A stretch of 64,000 nucleotides of DNA from Kingdonia uniflora (GCA_014058105.1 JACGCM010001927.1:992001-1056000); one strand, 5' to 3'; shown: positions 39,424 to 51,090, counted from the stretch's first letter. Translations and numbers: made by a program. Notes: generated from the sequence alone by a model not told the origin.

Positions 39424-41856
39424 TTACAACTTTTCAACTGGAAACCCAATAACTGATTTTGTTTCAGATGCTAAGGACCGTAGTTCGGCGATCTCCTGGT
39501 CAGTCAGTCTCCACCCAAGTGCACCTGAAAATTCTTTCGCTTGTTCTGCGTTTTTTGCTCCTGGAATCGGTACAACATTATCTTGGGCAACCAGCCAGTT
39601 CAATGCCACCTGTATATTTCCTAGCAAATTATTTCATTTTCGCAATGATTCTAGGATATCAAACTTTTATCCTCGACGTTTCCGACTGTATACTATATTT
39701 CACCGATATTGTTTTTCTCATCTTCAAAAAATATAAATCTGCAAGTTTTTAGGATGATAGAGATGCAAGTAATATTTACTTGTGTTGGTGTTTTGTTGTA
39801 ATTTTGACCAATATCCTTGATCCTATTCAGGAGAGGCTGAAGCTGCATTGCACAGAAGCTAGTAGTTGAAGATACCTGTTTTATTCGAGTTATTACTGTT
39901 GCAAGTTTCTTAGACTTGTACCTGTGTGAAGAACTCTGGAGTGTAGATTCGGCCTCGTGGGCCAGTTGGCGGATTTTCTGGTGTGTACTTTCCAGTCAGA
40001 GCACCTAAATGACACAAGAGTAACATCACAAAAAATGCAGAGGATGGTATCCATTGTGAGAACTGAGAATCAATGTCTAAAAGTGCATTTTCAGATATTG
40101 GGAGGGCCATCCAGGGTCAGTTATTCACTTAACTAATTCTCTGGGCACATGCAATCCTCGACAACCACATGCCAATTAAACTTGCATAAATATATGGAGG
40201 TAAATTTCGTATTGTTGGACCAGTTTTTCGATGTATTAGTCGATATGTCTGATATTTTGCAAAATTTAAACTGTGATCTATTAATAGCGTGCTAGGTACC
40301 CTACCTTGAGCAATAGGTGAATATGCAATCAAAGTGATTCCAAGTTCATCGCAAGTGGCCTTCACCCCGTTCTCCTCGGGAACCCTATATATGAGGCTGT
40401 AGTTTACTTGGTTAGAAGCTAGCGGAATTCCTCTCTTGGACAGTTGTTTGTATGCATCTCGGAGACGCTTCTCTGAAACCCGTATACAGAAATGATATTT
40501 TATCAACCAATTATCATAATTACTTCAATAACGAATCATAGCAGATTTACGTACTCACCGTTATAATTTGAAACCCCCACTGCTTTAACAAGTCCTTGCT
40601 CGACAGCATCCCCAAGCCCGTCAATGTATCCTGAAAACAAATATTCCACAAAATGAACTTTACAAACTGGGAAAATAAGTTTCCATTGAAGTTGCGATTT
40701 GAGAAGAACCTTCATTTCCCCATAGTCCGGGCCTGAAATATTGTGCAACAAAGTTCATAAAAAAATTAGTTCAATATCTCGTATCATACATAAAGTATAT
40801 GTTATGGAACTCTGATCTTAGGAGTCCAACTGACCAGTGTATTTGGTAAAGTTCAACTGAAGAAAGGCCAAGGCGAGACAAGGAATCTTTAAGTGCGGTG
40901 ATAACACTCTTGCGTCCCAACCTCCATGGTAAAGCTGCAAATTTTGTAGCAATGATAATTTCTTCTTCCGGGTCCTTTTCTTTTCGCTCCTTGATGAATC
41001 TAGAAAAAATAACAACAGAGGAAACAAGTAAAGCAAGAGGCCAAGCATGCCCCGCCGTCTGAAGAAGAGTTTAAGAAATACGTACCTTCCTAGTAAAGTT
41101 TCAGAGTTTATTGCACCTAATGAATACTGCAAGGCACACAGGAAAAGAGCAATGTATAAACTTCAAAATATATATTTATATATATATATAGAGAGAGAGG
41201 GTGTCCTAGAGGGGTGTTCCAAAACCGGGTGTCCACGGATCCTCTCCCATATAGCTCCAAAATGGTGTATATATATATAAATGCTGCGATGAAATGAGGC
41301 GAGTTATAAGGGCATCGTTTTCTTACTCTTGAACCATAAACCTCAGCAGTGTCGAAGAAGGTTATATCTGAATCCAAGCTAGCGTCAAAAGCAGCCTTAG
41401 CTGACTTAAGCTTCCGATCTGTCGTCATCACAATAAGGGCCTAATTCGACTAAGAGAATACATCTTAATTATAATCTAAACACGAAAAATATCATGCTAT
41501 AGTGACATAAATAAGCAGTCACAAACGCGGAATATTTGTTATGAGAAAAAATATGCTACACAATTCTTACTAGTTAGTCAACAACTATTGTAGTTGCAAG
41601 ATTAGTACATACCATCCCATTCAAAGTTGTTCCAATAGCTAGTATCGCCCCATGACCAAGCTCCAATCCCAAGTTTAGTAATCTTCAAATCAGAACCTCC
41701 TAGCTTCACCTTATCTTCTTTCACTAGCGCTTTTGGACCTGTTACAATACTCACCACTGATGATGAAACAATAACTCTTATATTTTTATGATGAAGATAA
41801 GACCGGCTGAGCAGGAAGGGACGCGCTGATGCGCCGCAGTAGGCATGCAAAGCCAT
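39424..41856 (-). CDS. Aldo/keto reductase, chloroplast type (At1g06690-like)
   Basis: NADP-dependent oxidoreductase of the aldo/keto reductase family; the physiological substrate is unknown. Exons in transcript order: 41856-41613, 41418-41327, 41126-41086, 40999-40835, 40732-40710 (23-nt micro-exon), 40630-40559, 40472-40305, 40004-39922, 39842-39780, 39609-39424. All borders are GT..AG and phases agree, giving 1137 nt, 378 aa. The first ~45 residues are rich in Ser, Ala and basic residues, consistent with a plastid transit peptide (inference). The catalytic tetrad is visible: D104 and Y109 in [10 protein letters not shown]145 in [10 protein letters not shown]180 in ELYQIHW. C-terminal NADP-site motifs [19 protein letters not shown] are present. 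The ATG at 41856 was chosen because upstream in-frame codons hold no other ATG and the MALHAY start fits the family. Convergent with gamma-SNAP, 155 bp between stops. Confidence 0.94.
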
Positions 41857-43421
41857 ATTGTTCACTTAATACTTCACCTTTGAAATTCAAGAATTATTTT
41901 TTCTTCTTCTGAAGAATGGAAGATAGAAGAGAAGTGAATTCATAGTTGCCATAGCTAACCACACATTACTATGTGAGAGTGAACCTGAGCCACGTATACC
42001 ATACTAAAACTAAAGAGTACCAAGTATCATAAATAATACTAGCTCTACCATAATCGGTGGGGACGACAGGGCTTTGTCGCGGCAACGGCGTTAAAGAGAT
42101 CCGACAAGGCTATGGAGGGAAATATCTGTTCCATCGATTGAAAAGAAAAGAGAGGGTGCGAAAGGGGGAAAATATAGAGCTTATGGTGGCTCTTTGCGGT
42201 TTCAAATCTTCCTTGAGATATTGTGTATGAAATGAGAATGAGAGAAAATATGATAGGATTTGCACTGGGATGCAACTACTTTTGAAAGTGTTCTTGCCTG
42301 CGGTCTACATAAGTGTATCAAATGGAAATTAGAGACACACCTTACAGAGATCATGCATCACATACAGATCATCAGAGACAATTAGTAAAGGAAATGAAGC
42401 AGGAAATACTGACCCAATTAGCCCAGGGTAAACTGTGACTACAACGCATGCAACATGACCATGGAGATGCCTATAGAAGACTCCTTTATCAATACCATAA
42501 TCGTTACACATTAATACATACGTACAATGTTGAAGGCGAGAATTCTGAGTCAGCCCAACAAATTAAAATTAGAATTCTGAGATCAATTCATTCTCAAACC
42601 AGTATAAACTCTCATATAACTTCATAAACAATTTTCTTAATAGATCAAACCAAGCTTTAAACTCTAAGGTATAAACTAGCTAAATAGTCTGCAATCTTCA
42701 GGTTCCTGTAAACATGCCTACTCTCAAAGTAATCTTCAGGTTACCTTGCCTTAGTTCATGAGAAATCACTAACATGAAAACGGAAACGGAATCACCAGTC
42801 AACAGCTAAATAGCCATCAGAGTTCACTGTAACCCTGCACAAAGGGGGATAATATAACTGTCCACAGCATTGTCAATAGCAGTGTTAGTTGGTAGCCAGT
42901 TTCGTCTCAATCGCAGCTATAATTTTCTGAAGAACACCCACTGCATCCCTTTCATTTCCTGCGAAAACTCTTGAGGTTTCTCTTATTCCACACAACATAG
43001 AGGAAGCCATTTAACACCAGTTTCTTAATACAAGCAATTGTGTTATAACCTGCAAAAGATTTCATACATACTTCTAATATCCATGTACAAAGAAGTAAAT
43101 CCAAAATATTATTTCTACAACTAAGTAAATTGCGAAGCTCTACTATGACTGTATCAACAGTTTCTCCCATTCTCCCATTTTTAACAGTTCAGGTTGCAGA
43201 TGCACGCTTAGTATTAATCCAATTTGCTTATCAGGATAATCCATCAAAATGTATTTATTTATATACATCGCTCAGTTTATTAGCTTCATACACCAACTAG
43301 ACTAATACAAGAGTATGAAACTTATTTAGAACGTGAATGATGGAAGGAATAATAATAATGGAATGCAATGAATGTTGCTGTAAAGGAGAGTGGTTGCCGT
43401 GCACGCTCTCTCAAATGTTTG
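41857..43421 (-). other. Spacer between HPPD 3' end and reductase 5' end
   Basis: Holds the reductase promoter (not resolved) and the HPPD 3' flank. A - strand stretch at 43170-42900 reads LVLNGFLYVVWNKRNLKSF followed by a short tail, resembling the end of the zinc-binding region of a plant LINE ORF2, so a small LINE scrap is likely. Otherwise nothing recognised. Confidence 0.4.
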
Positions 43422-46400
43422 TCATGCAGCAGCTATGGGTTGCTCTTTGGCCTCAAGTGTCTTCTCATATTCTTCAATTGATTTGAACAGCTCTGAGAAA
43501 TTTCCCTTTCCAAAGCCTCCACAACCTCCTTTTTGGTATGGTTTCCCTTGCTCGTCCTTTAACATGCACCCAACCCTTTGAATTATCTCTATGAAGATAG
43601 TTGGTCTGTCCAAGTATTCAAAGTAGAAACACAATGAGAGAAACTTATAAAGAGAAGATACAGTTAGAGCAAAGATGTAAGAACATCTATCCTACTGGGT
43701 TCCTAAAATAGGATTACCCAGTTGATTAGTCAATTTGATTTTTTCCATTTTTTCTGAAAAAAAAAATACTTCCAAATTGTTTTTTCCATTCCTTTTCTTC
43801 CAAATTTTAAGTGCAGCATATCTTTCCATCATTTACCGCCCGACTTTCAAAATCCCATGAGATTAATTTAAAACATCTATTACAAGGGCTTCTGAAAATA
43901 GGATTACCCATTAGTGAGACTTAAAATATCCCATTTTCTGCTTTCCATTTTTATGCCAAAATTTGGCTTGCATATACTTCTATTATTTATTTTACCGATT
44001 TCTCAATCTGACTTCTTGATAATTATTTTGGCTAATCACCATTTGACTCTGAAATTTTCCGCCCTCCTAAAAACAGGGTCTTGGCAATCCTCCCTATCAT
44101 TGATTCAAGCCATTGCGTGAAACAAACAAACATTGATTGACTGTTTTTTGAAGCCTTTGCCAACCCTCCTAGGATAGGAGTATCCTGGCAACCCTTTGTG
44201 TTAATGGTCTAACAAACAACATATGGTACAAATTTGTCAACCCTCCCATCCATGGTTTAGCAATTGATATTCTTAGCGAGCCCATATTAGTTTGGTTCCC
44301 CCATAATGGTTTGAACAAGTGAGCGCTTTCATGATCAGAATATTCAGATTTGGTTTTATTTTCCATGATGTGCTGTGAATATTGTTTGGCTCAGTTCTTT
44401 GACTAAGTGTTTGGAAAGATAGAACCTTCAGGACTGCTGATGAGAACCCCAGAAGTCGGGCTCTTTGTGATGTCTGGGGACATTAACTCTATTATAAAGC
44501 CTTTTGTATGGTGTAGATGGATTTCTCCTCCCAAATGCATATCACTCTTGAATACCGACCCCCCAGTTAGTATATAGCTTATCATGAAATGCAAGCCATT
44601 GAATGCGGTATGAGATAAGCGCAGAAAATGAGGATTGCTAAGTTATGACGTAAACTGTCTTTTTAGCTATGGTAATATTCACGAGAAACAACACAGAGCC
44701 TCCTTGGACCTGCCATTATTTTATCCTTTTTATTAGAGAGCTTATTAGCAGGTTTAGTTACTTTTTGCATTAAGCTATATTCAAAGGTAGTCCAATCATT
44801 GTGCCGATTACATTGCTTCTATAGTCCAATCATGGTGTTGTCCTCTAGTTCCTTTCTCTCAGACCTGCGTGTCAAAATCGATGAGAATGCTAGGGGCAAG
44901 AAGTCTTAAGGGTGTAATTTTTTATATCCAATATATACATCTGGTTCAGGGATCCTTGAGTAATCCATGTTTGCCTAGCCAAAACAAAATACTGGTCATT
45001 CGAACAATTTCAAATATCCCAGTTTTCCAACAAAAGATCGGTATTTTCAAATTATTTTTCCGTCTAATTCCAAATTTGATGTTTTGCGTATATTTCCAAA
45101 CTTAATTTCCTGATTTCTCAATCAAACTTCTTGAATATTTTCTACTTAATCACCTACTTGGATTTTAATTTGCCCACCTCGTGGCAATCCTCTATGTCAT
45201 TGATTACCCGATTACGCAAAAATAAACTAACATGGGAGTGACTGCTTAAATCTGCCTAGGAAGATGATATACTGGCAACCATTCCGAATGATGGTCCAAC
45301 AAAGGTAAGTGAACATTGGCACAATCCTCCTAGGTAGGTAATCTCATATCCAATTTTTTCTATGATGCGCCGTAAACGTGAATATTGTTTGTTAGGTCAA
45401 TAAACGGTGAGAGTTGGCAAATTCACTCTTTTTGCAATCATGAAAGAATTTTAAATTTTCTGACTTGGTGAAAAGTTAGAGAAAGGAAGAGAAATGGTGA
45501 AAATTTGATGGAAGACGCCATGCTGGTATTAGCAAGGCTATTTTATGTTCTTTTAGTCCCACATTGGTTATTCATAGAAGTAGTTTAATATCTTCCTATA
45601 TATAGATAGATGTAACCTAATTAATCAATTCAATAATAATATTTTTCTCTCTCTAATCTATTTGCACATGGTATCGGAGCGAGTTACCCTCGTTCCACAC
45701 CCTCGCTGATCAAACTCGGCGGTGAGTTCGTTGGTGACAATGTGGGAAACAAGCCAATGATTAAGTCTTTGCACAATCAAAGTACAAAAAGAGTTGACTT
45801 CGCTTTGATTGTGCGGAGCCTTATTTATCCCCTTGTTTTCTACTTTGTTACCAGCTAACCTTACAACCTAAAAATAGAAAAAAAAAAAAAAATTAAGAAT
45901 ACAAAAAAGAGAGAGTTGGGAGTTCATGGAGATATATATGTAACTCTTTTATGGTTGCTTCCAGAAACACAGCGTGCGTATGAAGGATTTGGCATTTGTT
46001 GGCTTTCATGTCTCGATGAGATTTACTGACCGGAAATAGGACACCCGCTCGTTTTCCTATCATTTGTTCAATACTATATCTTGAGGTAGTGGGGATAGAG
46101 ATCAGGTACTAGATAAACTTTTACTTTCGCTTTCACTACCGAGAACCAGAGTTTCAACTACTTGTACCGGACTATCAGTTTGAACCAGAGTTTGAGAGTG
46201 GTAAACTGGACTTGATAACCAGACTGTCTGGTTGAACCAAAATTTTAGAGTAGTGAGTTGGACTTGAGAGAACCAAATTGTCCACTGTCCAGTTGAACAA
46301 GAGTTTTAGAATGGTGAACCGGACTTGGGAGAACCAAAATATTATTGTGGTGAACTGGACTAGAGAGAAATGGAATTCGTAAACTGAACTTGGGAGAGCT

Positions 46401-49400
46401 AGAGTTTCTGATGGTACCGGAGTTTTAATGTCATGAATTGGACTTGGATTGGAGTTTCACTTGGTAGTGAAGGTTGAGAAGAGAATGGAGGTTGAGGTGG
46501 GGGTAGACCTTGGGTGGGGAAAGCAAGTGGAATGACGACAACGACAAAGTGGAAACTGGGCGTGAATGGCATGTTAACTAGGGCTGAGCATGGGCCGGGT
46601 CGGTTCGGATCGGGTCTCGATCTGAACCAAAACTGAACTGACCTCACTCGGTTCCAAAAATTTCAAACCGAAATCGAATCGTTTAGTTCTTAAACCGAAA
46701 CTGAACTAACCCTGAAATCTACGGGGTAAACCGAAACCAAATCGATTGTGAGAACAAATCAAGGATTCGACATTCAAGTACCAAAATCGGGTCTTTTACC
46801 CACCAAAACCTCAACCCAGATATGCTCCCTTCTCTTCTAATCTTCATCCCAAACACACATCCACCATTAATGACACATAGATCAACATTTTTAATGATGA
46901 GAAGCATTTCAATGATAAAACACAAACCATGAATCCACTTTTTGTCCTCTGTGATCGATGCTGGTGGTGGGCGGTGGGACTTAAGGATTTTGTTTTTAAG
47001 TGACTACAAACAAAGATAAAGAAAGAAAGATATGGGGTTGCGGATTTGCTGGGAGTAAGGGGTTTTGCGTGTGCTTAAAATATAATGTGTCCTATTTGTA
47101 CTCATAATAGTAAAAACATAAGTAACTCGGTTTGGTTCGGTTTCTCACGGGTTCTCATGTTGAGAACCGATTCTAGTAGATTCAAAAAACAGAAACCGAA
47201 ACCGAAATCAGGCTTCTAAAAACTGAACCGTTTTGCTATATACGGTTCGATTTTTCGGCTTTTACGGTTTCTTGCTCAGCTCTAATGTTAACCAAAGAAA
47301 CATCTTCGACTGAAAGTTCATAACAAGCAGGTTTGGATTCGTCATTTTTCTCATACTTTTTTCTCGGTTTTTTATTCTCTGATTTTGTTCTCACAATCCT
47401 TTTAAAAAGGGGAGGAAAAGAAAAAGAAATTGACTATTATCTCAAGGAAATTTGAAGAAGTAAAAGAGCTCAGATACTAGTCACCATATTCTCTCTCTCT
47501 TGCCTTTGCGATTTCCCCTCATTAATGAAAATGCCCGATGCGCTACTTTGTCTCTGCAAATTTCAAAATCTGATACAGTCCTAGGGACACCAAATTACAA
47601 TAGTACTTCTATGTAATCGTCCCAACTTTTTAGACAATCTGCCACGTCACACTAATAAACGAAACCAGTTCGGACAATTTCAAATATCCAATTTTCTTAC
47701 AAAAGATGTGTAGTTCCAATTTATTTCGTTTAATTTCGAATTTATGCGTTTCGTACAATACCAATACTTAATTTCCCGATTTCTCAATCAGAATTCTTGA
47801 ATACTTTAAATACCTTTTTGCATCTTAATTATCTGTGAAGGGCGAAATTTTCTCTTCAGTTTTAGTAATGAAAGCTATGAGTCTGGTTATCATTTGGTTA
47901 GAAAGTCTAAGTCTATTGTAAAGTCCCTAATTGTAAATTTATAACAGAAAACTGCAAAGGGACCAAGGCCCTTTTTCTTATCTTTTTTTTTGTAATTCTT
48001 AGTAGCGCCTCTGCATAGTTTGAATAGAAAAAGCATCTTAATGGTCATTTAGACGGGATTGTATCAGATAGCTATCTATGCTCTCACTCTCTTTTGTTTT
48101 GTTAAGCCTGTACCTGATTTCATTTCAGTGTGATTTGATATGTGTAGGATTTTGGGTGGATAAGTCAGGATAAACTATGGTTCTTGAAGGAATATCTTCT
48201 CCACACAGGAGAACCCAGAATCCATTTTCTTCATCTACGTTTAAGAAACAGTTGCAGATCCGTGAGGAGTTGGGTAGCTGGTCGACTGTATTTCAAAGGC
48301 ACCGCTTCCTCCTACCAACTCTTGCCCTCCTAGCTTTCTTGTGTACCATCTATCTCTACTTTGTGGTTACTCTAGGGACTAGGGGCCACTGAAACATATT
48401 CGGATCTGTCAAGAACTAAGAAGGCATTATGTCGACTAGAGCCCGCAAAAGCCTCTCTCGGCAAAAGCAAATTGAAATTCCTCTAACAGGTGATGGTCAC
48501 AGATGCTCAGTATGTAGTGTCCTTTGGGGTTAACAAACTTTTGATGCCCCTGATTATCTACTATTCATACCTAAGGTATACCAGGATAATTTTTTAGTTT
48601 TTCGTGTTTAACGTTTTTTGGGTTTCTTGTGAGAACAAAAAAAAATATATGCCCTGTCATTGAGTCAAACTAGTATGTAGAATCGACCCAACATGGGTGT
48701 AACTGTTTCAATCCTCCTAGATCCTGGCAACTCTTCCGAATGACGGTCCACTGAATGTGCCAACCCTCCTTTTAAGAGGGTTTGACAACCATTCCCATAA
48801 AACAATATTCTTAACAATCCCACAATTGTTTCTTTCCCCTGCAATTGTTTAAAGGTAAATTCATATTCTGTTTTTTTTTTTCAATGATGGGAATACTGTT
48901 TTTTAGATCAATAATGGTGAGGGTTGGCAAATTCAGAATATATTTCTCACTTACCGGTCGAATAAATTGGAAAAACGACATTTGATATCACGAATTAGAG
49001 AAAGGAAGAGAAATGTACCTATCTCCAACAGGCTTGGTAAAAATTTGAAGCAAGACGCCCTGCTGATCCCTATCAACCAATATTCCCAACTCTTCACACT
49101 CTTCAATCTGCTTATCCGTTAACACATCTCCAGCTCTATTCTTCAAATTCCGATAATACGTAGGTGGAGGCGACGGCATAAACTCAAACCCCCCAATGGA
49201 ACTCCTCTGCCTCATCTCCCTCAACGTCCCAAATATATCATCACTCACCAATGCTAAATGCTGAACTCCAGCTCCCTCATTATGCTCCAAATAAGTCTGT
49301 ATCTGACTCTTTCTCTTCGTCCCATACACCGGTTCATTCATCGGCAACAACACCATCTCATTATTATTCGCTAACACCACTGAATTCAACCCACTCTCAC

Positions 49401-50112
49401 TCGTCCCCACATCCTCCGCCGTAAACTCCGCAAACTCATGAAACCCAGTAAACCCTTTAACATACTCTACCGCCTCGGCTAAATCCCCCACATTCCCCAC
49501 CGCATGATCCAACCTCCTAATCCCATAATCCAACAACCCTTTTTGATATTCCACTCTCTCAAACCCAGGCAAGAAACAACAATCCAAATCAAAACTTGGG
49601 AAACTCACATACCTCAGAACAACGTCTCCGTAGAGCCAAATCTCCGAAACCCAAACCCCATTTCCAATCTCAACAGGCTCCGCAGCGGGTCTCGCCCCAT
49701 TCTTCACACTCTCATGAAACGCCACCCCAACATCATCAACCTCAATGGAAATTGCTCTAACAGCAAGCCCATGCGAGGCCGAGAAAGATCGCGAAGAGGC
49801 ATGATCGAAAGTGGGTATCGAACCAACCCCAGAGATGGAAGGGGAGTAAGGGGCAGTGAAGAGGAAATTGAGATCCCCAGAGTTGAGAAGGTAAGAAGCA
49901 TGGGTCATGTTTCCAGTAGAGAGGTCTGATTTGGCAACGATTGACATGCCGAGACCCCATGAGAATCTGCGAGAGGTGTTTGTTGCATCAGAGCACCAGA
50001 ACTCGATGTGGTGGAATCGTTTTACTGTGAATCGATCGGTTTTTGTTTCTGGTTTGGTGAAGTTGGAGAAACCTACGAGTTTAAATCCTGTTGTTGTTAT
50101 TGCTTCCGCCAT
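43422..50112 (-). CDS. HPPD: 4-hydroxyphenylpyruvate dioxygenase, two exons
   Basis: Converts 4-hydroxyphenylpyruvate to homogentisate, feeding tyrosine degradation and plastoquinone/tocopherol synthesis. Exon 1 is 50112-49019 (1094 nt), exon 2 is 43605-43422 (184 nt); donor AG|GTACAT and acceptor GGACAG|ACC are in phase, giving 425 aa. The three Fe(II) ligands expected for the family are present: H203 in RRLDHAVGN, H285 in GAGVQHLAL, and E371 in TIFIEIIQR. The C-terminal helix region GGCGGFGKGNFSELF is complete. Exon 1 alone would look like a 374-aa truncated protein ending in intron sequence; it lacks E371, so splicing across the 5.4 kb intron is required for activity. No clear transit peptide is seen (starts MAEAITTTGFKLVGF). 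A nested transposon cluster begins 170 bp upstream of the ATG. Confidence 0.95.
45527..45745 (+). mobile_element. Copia LTR plus primer-binding site fragment in HPPD intron
   Basis: 45527-45668 matches the LTR of the 27396-31988 Copia family (TATTAGCAAGG .. AATAATAATATTTTTCTCTC). It is followed by a primer-binding site TGGTATCGGAGCGAG and leader sequence ending CTCGGCGGTGAGTTCGTTGG, also shared with that element. The rest of the element is missing. It is more diverged than the intron 7 copy. Confidence 0.85.
46130..46460 (+). repeat. Diverged minisatellite in HPPD intron
   Basis: Roughly six units of 45-60 bp built on GAACCAGAGTTT..GTGAACTGGACTTGGGAG. Units vary in length and sequence. No coding sense. 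Confidence 0.6.
46579..47284 (+). mobile_element. hAT-type MITE with perfect 8-bp TSD in HPPD intron
   Basis: Ends TAGGGCTGAGCA (left) and TAGAGCTGAGCA (read inward from right), flanked by ATGTTAAC at 46571-46578 and 47285-47292. The 706-bp body is full of GGTTCGGTT / AACCGAAACC strings in both orientations near the ends, and has no transposase. Confidence 0.9.
48177..48486 (+). pseudogene. Broken copy of a small plant membrane-protein gene, antisense in HPPD intron
   Basis: The frame from 48177 reads MVLEGISSPHRRTQNPF, then GSWSTVFQRHRFLLPTLALL with one hydrophobic segment (about residues 44-63), then a premature stop at 48390. In the next frame 48408-48486 continues with TKKALCRLEPAKASLGKSKL and a stop. 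Together they match a conserved plant protein of about 100 aa with one transmembrane helix that I recognise by pattern but cannot name. An A-run at 48637-48645 might be a retrocopy tail. Non-functional because of the frameshift. Confidence 0.6.
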
Positions 50113-50223
50113 TTTTTGTTTTCTCTATCTCTCTATATGTTTATGTTTAACTTTAGATATCTGGTTAAGATGAGGGTTGTAGAACTAGTAGAAAAATTGG
50201 AAACAACTACTGTTCTTTTACTG

Positions 50224-50232
50224 ACACGTGGC
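50224..50232 (-). promoter_or_regulatory. G-box/ABRE-like element upstream of HPPD
   Basis: ACACGTGGC, with the palindromic CACGTG core at 50225-50230, lies about 112 bp upstream of the HPPD start codon, inside the only ~170 bp of native sequence left between that codon and the transposon nest. G-boxes bind bZIP and bHLH factors in light and abscisic-acid responses. Whether it is used here is inference. Confidence 0.45.
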
Positions 50233-50876
50233 AAGATTTTGCCAGTTATATTTATCTCTTGCCTTCTGGATATATTTATGAGGGAAGTCGTTTTGGGCAG
50301 TGTTCTTAGTATAATAGGCTAGAGCACTTACACTCCTATCCTCCTACACTCTTAAAAAAAAGAAAAGAAAAGGTTTTCCTCCTCTCCCCCCTCTCCCACT
50401 CAACAGCTACCTCCCTACGAGATACCTTTCACCCTCGTCTTCCATCTCTCTCTTACGACCACAAACCTTACAACCTTGTCCTCTATCTCTCTATTGACAT
50501 CCACTCCATCTCTCTTACATCCTACACGTCCTCTACCATCCCAAACCTAAACCTTCAAACAAACTTCAAACCCTAATCTTGCGTTCAACCCACTCGCCTG
50601 AACCCTTTACAGGAAAAACCTGTGCTCTCCCACACTCTTTCTCGATCAGTCTCTCTCTCCCTTTGCCACCTATGAATGAAGAAGAAGCACCTGAACAACA
50701 CGGCAGGACCAGGGGTGGAACTAGGAGTAGACTTAGTCGGGCTATAGCCCGGGGTAAATTTTGTCAAAAAAAAAAAAAAAAAAAATTTTTTTTTAGACCG
50801 CCCCTCCTTCACCTCAAACCCCTCTCTTCGAAACTAGGGTTTCCCCGCCTTCTTCTTCTTCTTCTTCTTCTTCTCC

Positions 50877-51090
50877 ATGGCTCAACAAATGGCCCTCAAT
50901 CAACCCCTCTCCCTCGATCCCGAAGAAGCGATTCGTCGATAACACGGAGGAGGAAGAGATTAGGTATTTTGAGGGAGGAGATAAGGCCATAAGGGAGAAA
51001 CGCAATTGAGAGGATTGTTCATCGGTTGCGAAACCTAGGGCTGGATTCAGATGGGGAGGAGGAGGAGGGTGATAGCGTAGGTGGATCACA
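50877..51090 (+). pseudogene. Possible second captured gene piece
   Basis: After a CTT/TTC microsatellite, an ATG at 50877 opens MAQQMALNQPLSLDPEEAIR. After a frameshift, 50985-51080 reads AIERIVHRLRNLGLDSDGEE. The second phrase resembles the stretch before CRM domains in chloroplast splicing factors (weak, from pattern only). A 17-bp string CGTAGGTGGATCACAGT occurs at its end (51076-51092) and again inside the spastizin-like exon (51117-51133). Confidence 0.35.

Larger units (their letters stand above)
43690..48960. repeat. Diverged repeat copies making up the HPPD intron
   Basis: Three blocks share the same order of phrases (TTTCAAATATCCCA, CGATTTCTCAATC, CTTCTTGA, CATTGATT, CCTGGCAACCCTT, GGTCCAAC, GTCAACCCTCC): A about 43690-44430, B about 44990-45526, C about 47670-47815 plus 48655-48960. 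C is split by the 47815-48655 insertion that holds the membrane-protein pseudogene. Confidence 0.65.

Noticed and set aside
42045..42275. 76-codon - strand ORF upstream of the reductase
   Set aside because: No family resemblance; likely chance ORF in promoter or UTR sequence.
49504..49929. 141-codon ORF on the + strand
   Set aside because: It is the antisense shadow of HPPD exon 1, which is clearly the coding strand by homology.
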